Positions 22,100 through 34,599 of a stretch of 64,000 bases of DNA are shown here, in pieces. The DNA is taken from assembly GCA_030762175.1 (NCBI GenBank), contig CM060831.1, forward strand, positions 95,375,501-95,439,500. The letters run 5' to 3'. Position 1 is the stretch's first letter, and every line of letters begins with the position of its first letter. The notes beneath the pieces were generated by a model, which ran no database searches, was not told the DNA's origin, and worked only from the letters and a program-made list of their open reading frames with translations. This DNA is from Metallyticus violacea. Taxonomy: Eukaryota; Arthropoda; Insecta; Mantodea; Metallyticidae. The position numbers were made by a program, and so were the translations under genes.

Positions 22100-24010
22100 C
22101 TGCTCAAGTTCTATTCACTACTTGAACAGCTGCATTTGTGTTACTCTTTGGGCCAAGATGGTATTTCATTTTAAAATTCTTTTGAATCGAAAATGTGACA
22201 CACATATGCATAGACTTTTCTAGGTATTGAACCTTTGGAGCATTGATAGGCATTTTAACAGAATATGTCTCAGAAATATTGTACATATTTAAAACAGGTA
22301 GATGCTTGTGTGCAAGGGAAAAAGTATGTTCTAGCATTGCTGACAATCAATGGTTTGGCCATTTACTATGCTCGGTTTGTTAGAATCAAGTAGGTTCGAA
22401 CTCCAGTTTTTGGCCATGGGATAAGACTTTTGTTTCATCAGAGATAGCAGTCCTTTTATACTTAACAGGCCACCAGTTGGTGAAATCTAGAACAACATCA
22501 AAAGTGGGAACTTTTATTTGGACATTTCTTGTTGAATTGAAAAAATTTCTACATAATCTTTAAGGGCAGATATTGCATCTACCCATTTAAGATTTTTATT
22601 AAAAACACCAAAAATTCTATCACATGATAGGAAAGAATGCCCCAGTTCAGGGAAGTAGTCAGTCACTTTCATCAGACATGCTGAATCAACAAGGCCAAGA
22701 CACATTCTTATTAGTGTGTGGTTTTGGTTCTGACCTGGGCATGAATCAGAAAATAAATGCAGCCTTTTTAACATCAGAAGGCATTGGATTTTCAATATAT
22801 TCAAACAAAAATGCTACTTTATTCCTCTCTCTCTTTCCCTTTCCCTCAAGATAAAATATCTCTCTTTCTTTCCCTTTCCCTCAAGATAAAATATAAAACA
22901 GATGACTGAGTTTTGAGAACATAAACATAAAAGCAGTTTACACACATTGTCTTAAATAAAAAAATCTCTTGAACAGGAATGTGTGATAAGGCATTTTGCA
23001 AAAAGTCAAACACCAATCCACCAACATCATCTTCCTTTTTGCATTCTTCACCAACTACTTTCAGTTTCTTGTAAAATTTCTCACTTCTTTTCTTGTGAAC
23101 ACTGAGCTCAGCTGCAGCAGATACCTCATGAATTCACCCAGGAGAAGTGATTGGAGTTTAGCTTTCAGTTCCTCACATGTACTGCATATGTCAATTTGTG
23201 GATGCCCAAAATGATAATTATAGTTTTCTTTATAGAATTTTTTAAATATTTCATATTTTACATTGGTATCTGGCTGTTTTTCACAGAACAGTTCGCGTAT
23301 ACATGTAATGTTTAAATGATCATCTAAATAGGAAATTTCTATGCCATAGTAGTGAGTTTTCTTCAATATGCTTTCTCATTAATGTCACAGTATTTTCAGA
23401 TGTTTTACTCAAATTAGGATGTTTACCCCTCATAACTTAAGGTGAAATCGCCTTAAGCAACAAAGAGCTCAGCAGGAAAACTCTTCTTGGTTACTACATG
23501 AAGATTAGGAAAGCTTTATTGCATACTTTTCTCTTCTCATTTCCAACAAAAACAAAGTAATCATATGAGGCATTTTGCTTGTTTCTTCTTTGAAATGTTT
23601 TGGTCTGCATTGCTTAAATGGTTTCATCTCAATCAAACACTGTAGGTGAATGTTTGTTGTTTTTATCTTCAACATTTTGAAATGATGTAAGGATCAAATG
23701 TCTATCATCCTCAGGTATGTTTTGAAAACAATACATTCAACAATTACAATCTTCACTTGTTCTTTGCTCAATAAGTTTACCACTGTGGTTTATGTATTCT
23801 TCTCCAAAAACTGTGGACTTCTTAATAATATTTCTTTGATACTTTTCACAATTATTCTTTCTCTTCCCCAATATAGTATGTTATCTCCACTAATTGCATC
23901 TTCTGCATCTAAAAGACATCTGCCATTTGTTTCATCTGTAATGAAACTAATGAAATATGAAAACAAAATAATTAAGGGGAAACAGTACTGCCATACACTA
24001 GGTACTACCA
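22100..24010 (-). pseudogene. DUF7869-type transposon-like ORF remnant
   Basis: The - strand frames give, in order, KVCNKAFL, then VMRGKHPNLSKTSENTVTLM, then HYYGIEISYLDDHLNIT (about 23355), FGHPQIDICSTCEELKAKL (about 23200), LFSDSCPGQNQNHTLIRMC (about 22740), FPELGHSFLSCDRIFGV and VVLDFTNWWPVKYKR-like residues near 22440. This order matches a widespread arthropod family annotated as DUF7869, usually found as repeated, transposon-like ORFs. Many stops and shifts. Whether the family is a transposase is not established from this sequence. Confidence 0.72.
22829..22892. repeat. local tandem duplication, pyrimidine-rich
   Basis: The segment TTTCCCTTTCCCTCAAGATA plus flanks occurs twice in tandem, a unit of about 35 bp. 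It lies inside the DUF7869 remnant and adds to its frame disruption. Confidence 0.75.
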
Positions 24011-24792
24011 AGTTGTTAAAGGAATCTATGACATAATGGATTTTAATATTACATTATAAATCAGAGTGTGCTGAATTACTGTGTTGGGGAAGTCAGACTT
24101 GGTTCCTTTTAATCTAATTTGATGCAGTCTGGCCTTTTGAATGGTTTCAAGAGAAAAGAGAAAATTGCATTTTTTGACTTAGTTACTTTTAAAATTGAAG
24201 GATTCAATTGTTTTATTGAGCTCCTTTCTTTTTTAATTTTGTTTGTGTTATATGTTAGTTCCAATTTAGCTTATGTATTATCTACTACAATGTATGTATC
24301 TGCATTTTATTGTGTCACTTTTAGGCCTTCTTAGTAGTTAACCTAACTAGTTATGAAGTCAAATGGTTTTATTTGTGTGAAAGAGAAAAGAGCTGATAGC
24401 TTGTTTTAATGGTATTCCTACTTATTTGCTACAGCCCCATTATTCAACAATTTTAATGCTTAAACTCGACTTCAAGGTACTTTTACAGATTTGTCCTACT
24501 GTTACTCAGATAATAGCACTGTCTGCAAACTTATCTAAATTACATTGAACTCTTGACCATTTCTGTGCATGATATTTTTGCAAACCAATTCAATGTAATG
24601 TACATTGCCATTCAATTATACTTTGATGTATCTGTATTCACTGCTATTTAAAAATGCCTGGTGGCTTCCCAATAAGATAAAAGGATATACATTTAAATTA
24701 TATAAAACACTATAACATTGTATAATAGCTAAAAGTATATTACAACATGCTAACTTGAAATTTTAAAGGTTATGGGTACAACAACACAGTAC

Positions 24793-24927
24793 CTTTCCTT
24801 GTTGTGGGGAAACATATTTTATATATAGTTTATTGCCTGTAGTTTCGAATTCAAGATTTTGACCAATACTGGTGCCACAGAACTTTCCTTGGCCCAAGAG
24901 TGGGGAGTCCGGACCACCATTTTTTAA
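24793..24927 (-). CDS. cubilin-like CUB gene, exon 4 of those visible
   Basis: A 135-bp phase 0-0 exon with a TTATTACAG acceptor (AG at 24929-24928) and a GTACTG donor from 24792. It encodes 45 residues: LKNGGPDSPLLGQGKFCGTS then NKLYIKYVS. This is the second half of a CUB domain, including its fourth cysteine (FCGTS) and the beta-strand run before the closing GF. It fuses to exon 45841-46028 as SYVM|LKNGG and to exon 15954-16165 as QQGK|GFKI, both sensible CUB junctions. Confidence 0.9.
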
Positions 24928-25164
24928 CTGTAATAAAAGCATAAAATAAAAACATTAGTAAAATATATCCCAAAAATTAAAGAGATCAGCAATCCAATCA
25001 CAGTGTTTTCTTTCTAACTGCTTCTTGAACTTCACTTTTCACTTGTAATAAAAAGAGAAAATAAAGAGAAAATTATTATTACATTGACTATATTAAAACA
25101 AAACAATGAGAATTTCAATAATAGTGCCTCCTTTTAAACTTGTAGTTTCCTGGCAAACTTTTCA

Positions 25165-25930
25165 TATTTGGTTAAGTTTTAGTGCGAGGAGAAGGAAGAT
25201 ATATTGAAACTTGTGATAAGGCAGGAAGGGAAGGACTGGCATGTTTTAGAACAGGAGTAATATATTTAAGTGGGATAAGAAATGGATATATTAAAGGGAT
25301 ATGTCCTGTGAGAGAAGAACCAGATAGTACTTGGCATTGTACATATACTAGAATGTAAGCAAATGTTCAGTTTATGAAAGTGGGAAAACTTACAAATGAA
25401 ATAAGAGGCACAAAAATTTTAAATTTAAAATCAGATGAAAATATTAAGAAACTTGGAAAATACGTCAGCAAGGTAAGACAAAAATGGTTATTGAAGGTGG
25501 GCAAGACAAATGGGAACAACAATGTTGACAATTGCACTATCTAGGAGTGAATACATTCCCATTACATACTCAACCTAGTGTTAATTGTAATGGGCTACAT
25601 AAGGAATGCCACTCCATAAAGTCAGGGTGATTAAGTAAGAAATTTAAATTTCAATGTTAAAAATGTAGTTTATTGAGATATATTAGTAATAGATTTCAAT
25701 TTCAATATAACAACTACACCCAAGTCTTCCAGATATGCCCATGGGAAATTTCTGATGAGTCAAAGACAAGGATTCAGTAATCAGTTAAATAAGCAAAAAG
25801 AAGTGACAATGTATTGAAAATGTATAATTTTAATGGATGTAAATTATGAAGTTATGAAACTAGTTATAATAGTAGGGAGGAAAATTTTATTTAATTGTAA
25901 TGTTATTTGCTGAAATAAATTCATCCATTA
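25165..25930 (+). pseudogene. LINE-A 3' end
   Basis: Same segment as 8560-9212. The frames contain GIRNGYIKG, then EEPDSTWHC-like residues around a degraded zinc knuckle. The shared 3' UTR (TATCTAGGAGTGAATACATT, GGGTGATTAAGTAAGAAATT) ends with AAATAAATTCATCCATT at about 25930. Frame-shifted; old. Confidence 0.68.
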
Positions 25931-26366
25931 CTTAACCTAAAACTCATTAGTGATTGAAAGATGAAATTAAACAGTAATATATTTTTCTTTGGATGATCTA
26001 CGAAAAGATGAATAAGAGACAACTGCCTAATAAAGTACATTTTTAGGAAAGAATTAAAATTATTACTGTGTGTGTATCTCATTTTTAAAATCCATTATTT
26101 ATGTGATCATGTTGCTCCGTTATACAAGTATAACACTATAGCATTAGTATTCCATGACAATACACTTTTATATTTACATTTTTTTTATCTGTATATATCC
26201 TAACTACTAATTAAAATCATTTTCAATAAATTTTCCAATAATTGGCACATTAGCTTATAAATAATTACTGTTTATACTCTATTCGTGATACTCTTGAAAC
26301 ATCAATATGGTTGTAATTGATTAAAATTTACAAATTTTGAGCTTAAAAATAAGCTTATTTTTACTT

Positions 26367-26456
26367 CATTTAGGTATTCATTTTTTTTTAAAAAAATGAA
26401 TCCTAAGTTGAGATTATATTGCCACTCCATTGTCAACAGCTTCGTAAGTACAATAT
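26367..26456 (+). mobile_element. 90-bp collapsed Penelope-type mini-element, perfect TSD
   Basis: Perfect 12-bp direct repeats TTATTTTTACTT at 26355-26366 and 26457-26468 flank a unit made only of the two inverted ends back to back (TTTAGGTATTCATTTTTT and AAAAAATGAATCCTAAGTTG) plus the tail ATTGCCACTCCATTGTCAAC...GTAAGTACAATA. Ends and tail are those of the Penelope-like element at 60054-63007 and of 37440-37793. All internal sequence, ribozyme-like part included, is missing. Confidence 0.78.
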
Positions 26457-26833
26457 TTATTTTTACTTACTAGCCATTTTGCTCTTGAGTTATTAATATC
26501 AGTCCTTAATTCTTCTCTCTGAGCTTAATATTTTGCACTTTCATAATACATAGTCCACAATTTGGGATCTTGTTTTTACATTTGCATCTGGAGTAATTTA
26601 TGAGTTTAAAACTATGGAGGTAGGTTTTAAATTTTCCATGCTCTTTCATAATTACCATGGTTTTGTTATCAATTGATATTTTTGGTTTTCAGTATTTTAT
26701 TGACACTAGAGAAATATTTTTTCTTGATTCACATTTATTAGTGTAAAATGATTCTCTTTCCCACAATACTACACTTTCCTCAAACATGAAACTAGTGGTG
26801 ATGTCAAAGAAGAATGAATCTGTTGATTTCATG

Positions 26834-28108
26834 AAGAACCTTCTATAAAGCAACATTAATGATACAATAGGAGCAAACAACAGCCTTCTAAAATGCAACA
26901 TTAATAATATAGTAGGAGCACACAAGAATCTTCTAAAAACAACATTAATCATATAGTAGGAACACCAAAGAACCTTCTAAAAAGTAACATTAATCATAGA
27001 GTAGGAGCACCTAAGAATCTTCTAAAAAGCAACATTAATGATATAGTAGGAGCATACAAGAACCTTCTAAAAAACAACATTTATCATATAGTAGGAACAC
27101 CAAAGAACCTTCTAAAATGCAACATTTATCATATAGTAGGAACACCAAAGAACCTTCTTAAAAAGCAACATTTATCATATAGTGGGAGCATACAAGAACC
27201 TTCTAAAAAGCAACATTAATCATACAATAGGAGCACACAAGAACCTTCTAAAAAGCAACATTAATCATACAATAGGAGCACCCAAGAATCTTCTAAAAAG
27301 CAACATTTATCATAGAGTAGGAGCACACAAGAACCTTCTAAAAAGCAACATTAATGATACAGTAGGAGCACACAAATAGTAGGAACACACAAGAACCTTC
27401 TAAAAAGCAACATTAATAGGAGCACACAAGAACCTTCTAAAAAGCAACATTAATGATATAGTAGAAGCACACAAGAACCTTCTAAAAAGCAACATTCATC
27501 ATATAGACGGGAACTCCCAAGAACCTTCTAAAAAGTAACATTAATCATAAAGTAGGAGCACACAAGAACCTTCTAAAAAGCAACATTAATCAATGATATA
27601 GTAGGAGTACACAAGAACCTTCTAAAAAGCAACATTAATCATATAGTAGGAGCACCAAAGAACCTTCTAAAAAGCAACATTAATCATGCAATAGGAGCAC
27701 ATAAGAACCTTCTAAAAAGCAACATTAATCATACAATAGGAGCACACAAGAACCTTCTAAAAAGCAACATTAATCATACAATAGGAGTACACAAGAACCT
27801 TCTAAAAAGCAACATTAATCATATAGTAGGAGCACATAAGAACCTTCTAAAAAGCAACATTAATCATATAGTAGGAGCACACAGGAACCTTCTAAAAAGC
27901 AACATTAATCATACAATAGGAGCACATAAGAACCTTCTAAAAAGCAACATTAATCATACAATAGGAGCACACAAGAACCTTCTAAAAAGCAACATTAATC
28001 ATACAATAGGAGCACACAAGAACCTTCTAAAAAGCAACATTAATCATATAGTAGGAGCACACAGGAACCTTCTAAAAAGCAACATTTACCATATAGTAGA
28101 AGTGCACA
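26834..28108. repeat. 45-bp-unit minisatellite, about 28 copies
   Basis: Tandem unit AACCTTCTAAAAAGCAACAT, then TAATCATACAATAGGAGCAC, then ACAAG (45 bp). Left copies (26834-27200) vary and include unit-length changes. Right copies (27640-28080) are nearly uniform. Alternating subtypes (ACAATAGGAG versus ATAGTAGGAG; ACATAAG, ACACAAG, ACACAGG) form larger blocks, indicating higher-order duplication. Because 45 is a multiple of 3, one + frame stays open over several units (27182-27379, 15-residue repeat with KNLLKSNI). There is no start context, splice evidence or flanking exon to suggest it is translated. It lies in a CUB-gene intron. Confidence 0.95.
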
Positions 28109-28699
28109 TATGCATGAGCCCATGCATATGTGTATGCATGTCTCTCTTTTTTAACCCTCATCTCATTAATCCAAAACTACACAAGACTTTAATTGCTGTT
28201 CATGTTGTTATTCCGAGATATCCTGTATCTTATTTCAATAAAATGAAATGTGAAATTGAGTGCTTTATGGTAGCCTATGAAAGTTACTCGTTAATAGGCT
28301 GATAAGAAGTGCCAAATTCAGAACATTATATTGATATATGTAGCTTATAAATATATTGCTATATGTATCTCATTTGGCAATGGCTAACTTAAGATATTTG
28401 GAATAAGAAGTTAGCAATTACCATTATTAACTTCATTTCAATATATAAGAATACTGCTCCTCTTTGTCTTTTACAATATACAAAGTCATCAGTATTGCAC
28501 CAGTGTACAAAGTCATCATTAGAGATTGAATTTTAAGTGTTAAAAATCAGGAAAATATTTCTTTTTGTGCTTCAAGTACTTGAAATATGTGACAAAAAAA
28601 TAAATATATTTCATCATGTTCCAGTTTGTTTATGTGAGTATAAACAATATGCCTTACTCACCAATGCAATTTATACTATGCCTTGCTGATTGCTGAAAA

Positions 28700-30060
28700 A
28701 TTACAATATACAATAAGATTCATCCTTTAAGTTGTCCATCACAATGACTGATGATTATCGCAAAACATTGACATACTGGAAAAATGAACACTCCATATCA
28801 CATGATGCCATTCTGGCAAGTTTATAGCAGGGCATGTCACTCACACTCATATCCATAGCCTATTCTTTATGTTCATCTGACACACTTGAAATTTTACTCA
28901 TAGTTTGAAACTCACTATTATTTTCAAACACATGGGTGAATTTATTTTGTAACTGTATAAAATATAGTGAACTTTTGTAACAGTGGTGTCAAATATTAAC
29001 ATTTTAAAAAAATTGAGTCGAAATTGTAACATATACACCACTAAAATTCAATAAAATGGAAGACTAACTGAGGCAAAACCATAAAAATTTTCTGCATAAT
29101 AGTGAACTGTGGCAAGCCATATTCTCCATCACGTAGCAGGGGTTCATTAGAATTTTTATTCTTGAGTATGTGAATTCTTCTAGGTGACTTTATGAATACT
29201 TTTCTCCATTAGAATACAATTTATCCACATAAGGATATACTGCTCTAATTTCTTCACATAGTTTATTTATTTATTTATTTATGTAAACCATGTGCAATGC
29301 ATATAACATGGATCATTTTAGAATAACTTACAAGAGCTGCCACTGCCTTTGCTGCAACATCTGTCAACAATAGTTAAACATTATCATACTTCATTACACC
29401 TGACCACAAAATTTGAATGGCTTCATTAAATAATATTGCAATAGTCATATGGTTCACAGTGGTAATTTCTTGACTTATTATCAGAAAACATTTCTTCAAA
29501 TTCGGTTCATCATTTTAATATCCCAACAAATGACCTTTCCAAATTTTCTGCCAGTAGAGTCTGAAGTCTTGTCTAAGCTAACCCAGATTTTTTCATTTTA
29601 GCAAACTGAACGAATCCATTATAGAGTTTGTTGGTAACTCTTTGGAAGATACTTTTTTCTCAAAGTTGACTCTTCAGGAGTGTCAATTTTTGAATATTTG
29701 GAGAGAAGCTTCCTTAACATGGGATTATTTACCTTAGAAATAGGTATGTCAGCTGACACTAATGCCCTACATATATCTTCACAGTACTGAAAATATAGGT
29801 CTTCCAAAAGAACCTAGAACTGCATCACCAATTAGAGTTTGTTTTTTCATCATGTGCAAAACTGCAGCAATATGTTTCTTGCCCTCTAGGTGTTGTATAA
29901 CTTGAGATACCTGTTCAACATTTACTGCTTTCCCACATGCTTGGCAGTAAAGTATCCATCTTAACTAAAATTATTCTTATATTCTGCAACATATTGCTGC
30001 AAATGATAACTTGTTATTGCTTTTACTTTAGGCATTCTAGTATTGCCTTTCATTGCAGTC
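28700..30060 (-). pseudogene. CGBP1/hAT-like transposon remnant
   Basis: The - strand reading at 29807-29619 contains DICRALVSADIPISKVNNPM, then LRKLLSKY, then ESTLRKKYLP. This is the block found in CGG-triplet-binding-protein-like and related hAT-derived proteins (FLSANIPLxKLxNPxLRxFL...ESTLRK). An N-terminal zinc-finger-like part is eroded near 30050-29900 and downstream sequence to about 28700 is very degenerate. No TIRs or 8-bp TSD were read, so the ends are estimates. Confidence 0.6.
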
Positions 30061-31080
30061 TAACACTAAAAAAACTTAAACTCAAAAATTACAACTTCAC
30101 AGCACCACACATGAACACCACATGTGTGTGATTTGGTCTCATGGAATGGGTCAGAGAGATGGTTCAATATCACAATATGAGCAAGGGAGTCCCCAGCTTC
30201 TATGGCAATAAGATAAGAAACATACATGTGCAGAAATAGAAAACTGGATAACAAAACACTCTGCTTTTAGGGTAGCAGATATTTATATAAAGATTAGATA
30301 ACCTACCAGGTAGAATCACATGTTCTTCCCTGTTTTAAGTAACAGAAAACAAAAATGGAATAAACTGAAATATCTAACATATTGGTCAAAAATTTTACAA
30401 AATATGTTCTAATAACTGAAAAAGAGAAATTTGTGTAATTATAGAAAAAATGTTTAAAATATGTACATATTTAAATAAAAAATATTTATTTATCTAAAAA
30501 TTGAGCCCTAGTATAAGTATTGCTTAGATTCTACTGCAGATTGTTAAGCATATCTGAACTTTGACTATTGTTGCATGGTATGAATAAAAATTATGCAAAC
30601 AGAAGTACTTCAAATTTTCGATGTGCTCAAAGATTTATTTAGGTATAGGAATATGAAGTAACTCATGAATTTGCAATGGCAATATACGCCATTTATTAAG
30701 CCCACAAAATATAAATGAAGAAATTGGCTCAATCTTCATTACCTTGCATCCAAAAAGTTGATTACATATAGGTTTTACAATGGGAAGGAAATAAAAGGCT
30801 TGGTCTGGCAGATGACTGACTGGCCTGCATGGTAGTTAAAGGAGTTTTGATGAATATCCTACCTTTTGGCTGTATAGCTAAGGCAAATGAAACTTAAAGC
30901 ATTTGGAACAATAACAATCATGATTATAAGATTGTCTGCTGAAAATGACTGTCTTGTCACAAACAGGGTACAGTGCAATAATTGCAGTTCACTGTTCCCT
31001 CCTGGAAGCGTAATTTGAAATGCAGATGATTTTAGAATAAACAAATTGGAAATCCCAGGTTTACTTTTGCTCATGATTTT

Positions 31081-31442
31081 ATGGCAGCATCTATTTCAGT
31101 GATAGCATTAAGATATGCATTATTAGAAATTATGAGACATTGTAATGAATGGGATCTTAAAATGAATCAAAAGAAGACTAAAATGATGCTATTTGAAAAG
31201 GGAAATGAGCTGAGGAGGGATGAGAAGTGGTTTATGTTGGGGAGGGAGATACGGATTGTGAAGGAATTTTCATACTTAGTATTGGTTCTGAACTCCTCCG
31301 GTCAATGGGAGAAACTAAAGAAACCAGCATTAACCAAGGGTTTATCATCTTTGAAGCTAATTAAGCAATGTACATTGCATCAGAGAATGAAGATCAATTG
31401 GTTGGAAAGAATTTATAGGGCATTGGTAAAGTCAAGATGGGC

Positions 31443-31443
<1 letters not shown>
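31081..31443 (+). pseudogene. LINE-A RT fragment (after YxDD)
   Basis: Open for 121 codons: EIMRHCNEWDLKMNQKKTKM, then MLFEKGN, REIRIVKEFSYLVLVLNSSG, and KGLSSLKLIKQC. This is the segment that follows the ADD motif in LINE-A-type RTs (thumb region with the WxLKxNxKKTKxM signature). The catalytic motif is just lost at the 5' end. Orientation is opposite to the neighbouring CR1/L2-like element. Confidence 0.78.
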
Positions 31444-31491
<48 letters not shown>

Positions 31492-31521
31492 CAATAATAT
31501 TAATAATAACAATAATAATTT
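31444..31521. repeat. (AAT)n microsatellite
   Basis: About 78 bp of AAT with a few interruptions. It lies exactly where the 3' end of the - strand CR1/L2-like element would be, so it probably began as that element's tail. Confidence 0.9.
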
Positions 31522-31539
31522 ATTCCCCATTTAGATGAT

Positions 31540-34360
31540 TAACATGATATAGGCTTCGTCCAAAATATAATATAAGCAATATACAAGTTTAGTAATTATA
31601 CTAGATTTACAATATGCTTTATTTAAAGTTCATATATTCACTTACTGAATAAAAGGTATGTTGTAGTAGAAAGGCTTTGACTTCTTTATTAAATTGTTTT
31701 ATATTGGTTATTTCTTTAATATTTACTGGTAGTTTGTTATATATTTTAATGCCTACATTTGTGAGATTATTTTTTAAAATATTTGTCCTGCATATCTGAA
31801 CATGAAGGTCATTTTTCCTTCTTGTATTATGAGAATGAATATCTATACTTGTACATAATTCTCCCTGATGTCTCTTAATATGGTTTACGACTTCTATTAT
31901 AAAGAGGCAGGCTAATGGTAGTATGTTATGTTTCCTAAAATAGGGCAATAGGTCTACAGGGTGTCATACTATCTATTCCACTTATAATTCTCTTATTGCT
32001 CTCTTCTGGATTTTAAATACTCTCTCACATTTTTCTCCCCAAAATTTTATTCCATATTTTAATCGACTATGAAAATGAGTGAAATATACAGTTTTCAATC
32101 CTAATAAGTTCAGTGTCCTTTTTAGACTTTTAAGCATGTAACAAACAGAACTAAGTTTAGTCGCTAAATGATGAGTGTGAGTATTCCATTTAAGGTTTTC
32201 ATACAAATGTATACCTAAGAATTTTGTTTCTCCCTTGTACTCAATAATGTTTCCATCATATATAATTTGAGGTTTAATACTGTTTTTACATTGCCATGTA
32301 TGAAATGTCATTGCAATAGTTTTTTCATTTATTTTAAACCAGTTATTGAGGCTATTCATGATCGTGTCTGCTTTATTTTGCAATACAGTATCGTTATCTC
32401 CTTTTACAAGAATGTTTGTATCATCAGCAAAAAGAACCATATCAGCCTTTTGAATATTATTAGTCAAGTCATTTATATACACTAAAAACAACAGAGGCCA
32501 TGGTACTGAACCTTGAGGAACACCTCTCATAATTTCTTTTGTATTTGATCGATAATTACTTATTCTCAGTTGTTTTTCATATTGTAGATCCACTACTTGC
32601 TTCCTACTGGTGAGATAGGATTCAGTCCACCTATTCATGTTTCCCCTAATTCCATATTTGTACAACTTAGATATTAGGATTTTGTGGTCTAATACATCAT
32701 TTGCTTTAGTAAGGTCTAAATAAATTCCTATTGTCGGTATATTTTTGTTCACTGCATGCTGAATTTGATTCCATAATTTAGCTATGGTTGTTTCTATAGA
32801 CCTGTTTTTTCTGAAACCAAATTGAACATCAGAAAGGATGTTATATTTTTCCAAGAACAATACTAATTTATTGTACACTAATTTTTCAAAAAATGTTTAA
32901 ACACTGATAGTACACTTATTGGTCTACAGTTTTCTTTCTTTGTGTTTTCTCCTTTCTTGTGTAGCGGGATGATTTTCGCAATTTTAAGCTTATCAGGGAA
33001 GATTCCCGAGTCAAGCGAAGAGTATATGTTAATCAAAGGGACTTTCACCTGTTCTATACATTGTTTAATCACATAGTCTGGTATTTCATCTATTCCAGAT
33101 GAATATTTGACTTTCATTTCATTGACTACTTTATATTTCACTTTCTGTAATTCGATTTATAAAAATAGAATTATTACTACTTTTTATCTCTGTTATGGTT
33201 TTACAGTGAAAATGTTGGGAGTGATTTGAACTAAGGAGTTTGTCTGCTATTTCTGAGAAATATGTATTGAAAGACTCTGTTATATGCTGAGGACTTCTGA
33301 TTTTGTTACCATAATTAATTAGTTCTGTTACACACTGTTTAGAGTTATACTTCCCAGTTTCCTGGTTTATTATTTTCCACAGTGCCTTTGTTTTATTATT
33401 TGGATTTAATAGGATTCTTTCATTTTCTTGTCTTTTTGCTTCCAGAATTACTTTGTGATACCATACTTTTATATTTTTGTACATAACCTTTAAAATCATT
33501 ATTTATATAACCCTATTTCTTTAGTCTACACAGTAGCTTCAGTTTATTACTTGAGATTTTTATTCCTTTTGTTATCCACCCATTTTGGGTTTGATTATAT
33601 ATATATATAGGTAGAATAGAACTGTATCTAATTTAGTTAAAAATTTATCGAGTTTTGCATTTGGCGCCCTATAAATGCACATGATAACTACATTCTGATC
33701 ACTAATCTCTATCAATGATACCTCAAAGTTCCTATCTTCCTTGAGATCCTCAAACAGGTCTATATTTCTAGTGTTTATATCTGATCTAATATATATACAC
33801 GACCCCCCTCCCCATGTTAATAGGCTTTCCTACAAAAGGAATCTACTAGCCTAAACTGTTTGAGGTTAGTAACTATTAACTGCTCTAACTTTAACCAATG
33901 TTCAGTTATGCATAGAACATCTGCAAATAATAATACATCTAGTTGGTTTATTTTATTTGGTATACTCTGTACATTTTGATGTACTATGCATAATTTGTTA
34001 ACTCTTGTTTCCTTCCCACTATTACATACCTTTGATTCTATATTTTGTTGTTCATTGTCTTCTCCATCCACCTTGACTTTAGCTAGTTTCCCTTTAACTG
34101 CGACTGAATAACTTCACACAGCAATCTGCCAAATTTGTGTGATCCTCTGCGGTTGAGGTGCACAACCATCCCTTCCAAAATCATTATTGTGCAGCCAAAA
34201 GTTTCCATCCATCATCACCCACTTTCTCACATTACAGAGCCAGTTTAATTCACTGTTTATTCTTGCAATCTTTCTCTCACTCACGTCATACCTTCTTAGC
34301 ACACCACTTATAACAATTTTCACATCCAGTATTGCCTTTGTAATAGTGTCTGCCATCCAT
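31540..34360 (-). pseudogene. CR1/L2-like LINE, 5'-truncated, well preserved
   Basis: On -: an esterase-like (SGNH) C-terminal block of ORF1 (34356-34114; VVISGVLRR-type DVSERKIARI, then DFGRDGCAPQ, where the catalytic DGxH has lost its His). Next is an APE-type endonuclease N-terminus (34071-33817; HQNVQSIPNK, CITEHWL), then a linker (33499-33131). The RT follows: GIDEIPDYVIK, DVQFGFRKNRS, LDLTKANDVLDH (catalytic Asp context intact), GVPQGSV and VLFADDTNILV. The C-terminus is 31948-31619. Breaks are few: frames change near 33.13, 32.88 and 31.97 kb and an internal stretch of the endonuclease (33.5-33.8 kb) is eroded. It is the least decayed LINE in the window. Confidence 0.88.
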
Positions 34361-34377
34361 TGAAATATGGGAGATAT

Positions 34378-34436
34378 TTTTTATTTTTTGAATACCGATT
34401 TTTACTACTGAGGCACCACAGGCATGCGGTATATGG
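34378..34436 (-). repeat. SINE-A 3' fragment
   Basis: GATTTTTACTACTGAGGCAC and the adjoining CACAGGC on + are the complement of the SINE-A 3' terminus. It sits directly at the 5' edge of the CR1/L2-like element. Confidence 0.7.
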
Positions 34437-34599
34437 GAGATAGAGGAAAGTTGAAAATTGATGGATAGGATATTCAGTAGGTTTCATAAGATTGGTTGGG
34501 AATTGCTGCAAATGCAGGAGCAATGTTGGAAATGGGGAGGATTGGTGTGAGAGTGTGAGTATTGCAGAGAGTTTTGAAGTATTGGTTTAAAATACAACA

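Larger units (their letters stand above)
16166..24792 (-). other. CUB-gene intron, 8.6 kb
   Basis: Phase-0 intron between exons 24793-24927 and 15954-16165. Filled with SINE-B, a deleted mariner, a foldback element, an RNase H-bearing LINE with nested SINE-A and a DUF7869-type transposon remnant, all listed separately. The parts at 19010-19555, 21530-22100 and 24060-24780 hold nothing recognised. Confidence 0.8.

Noticed and set aside
27182..27379. 15-residue repeat protein
   Set aside because: The frame is open because the minisatellite unit is 45 bp; it breaks in other units and no exon structure surrounds it.
26834..28108. CRISPR-like array
   Set aside because: Repeats are directly adjacent with no unique spacers, in a eukaryotic intron.
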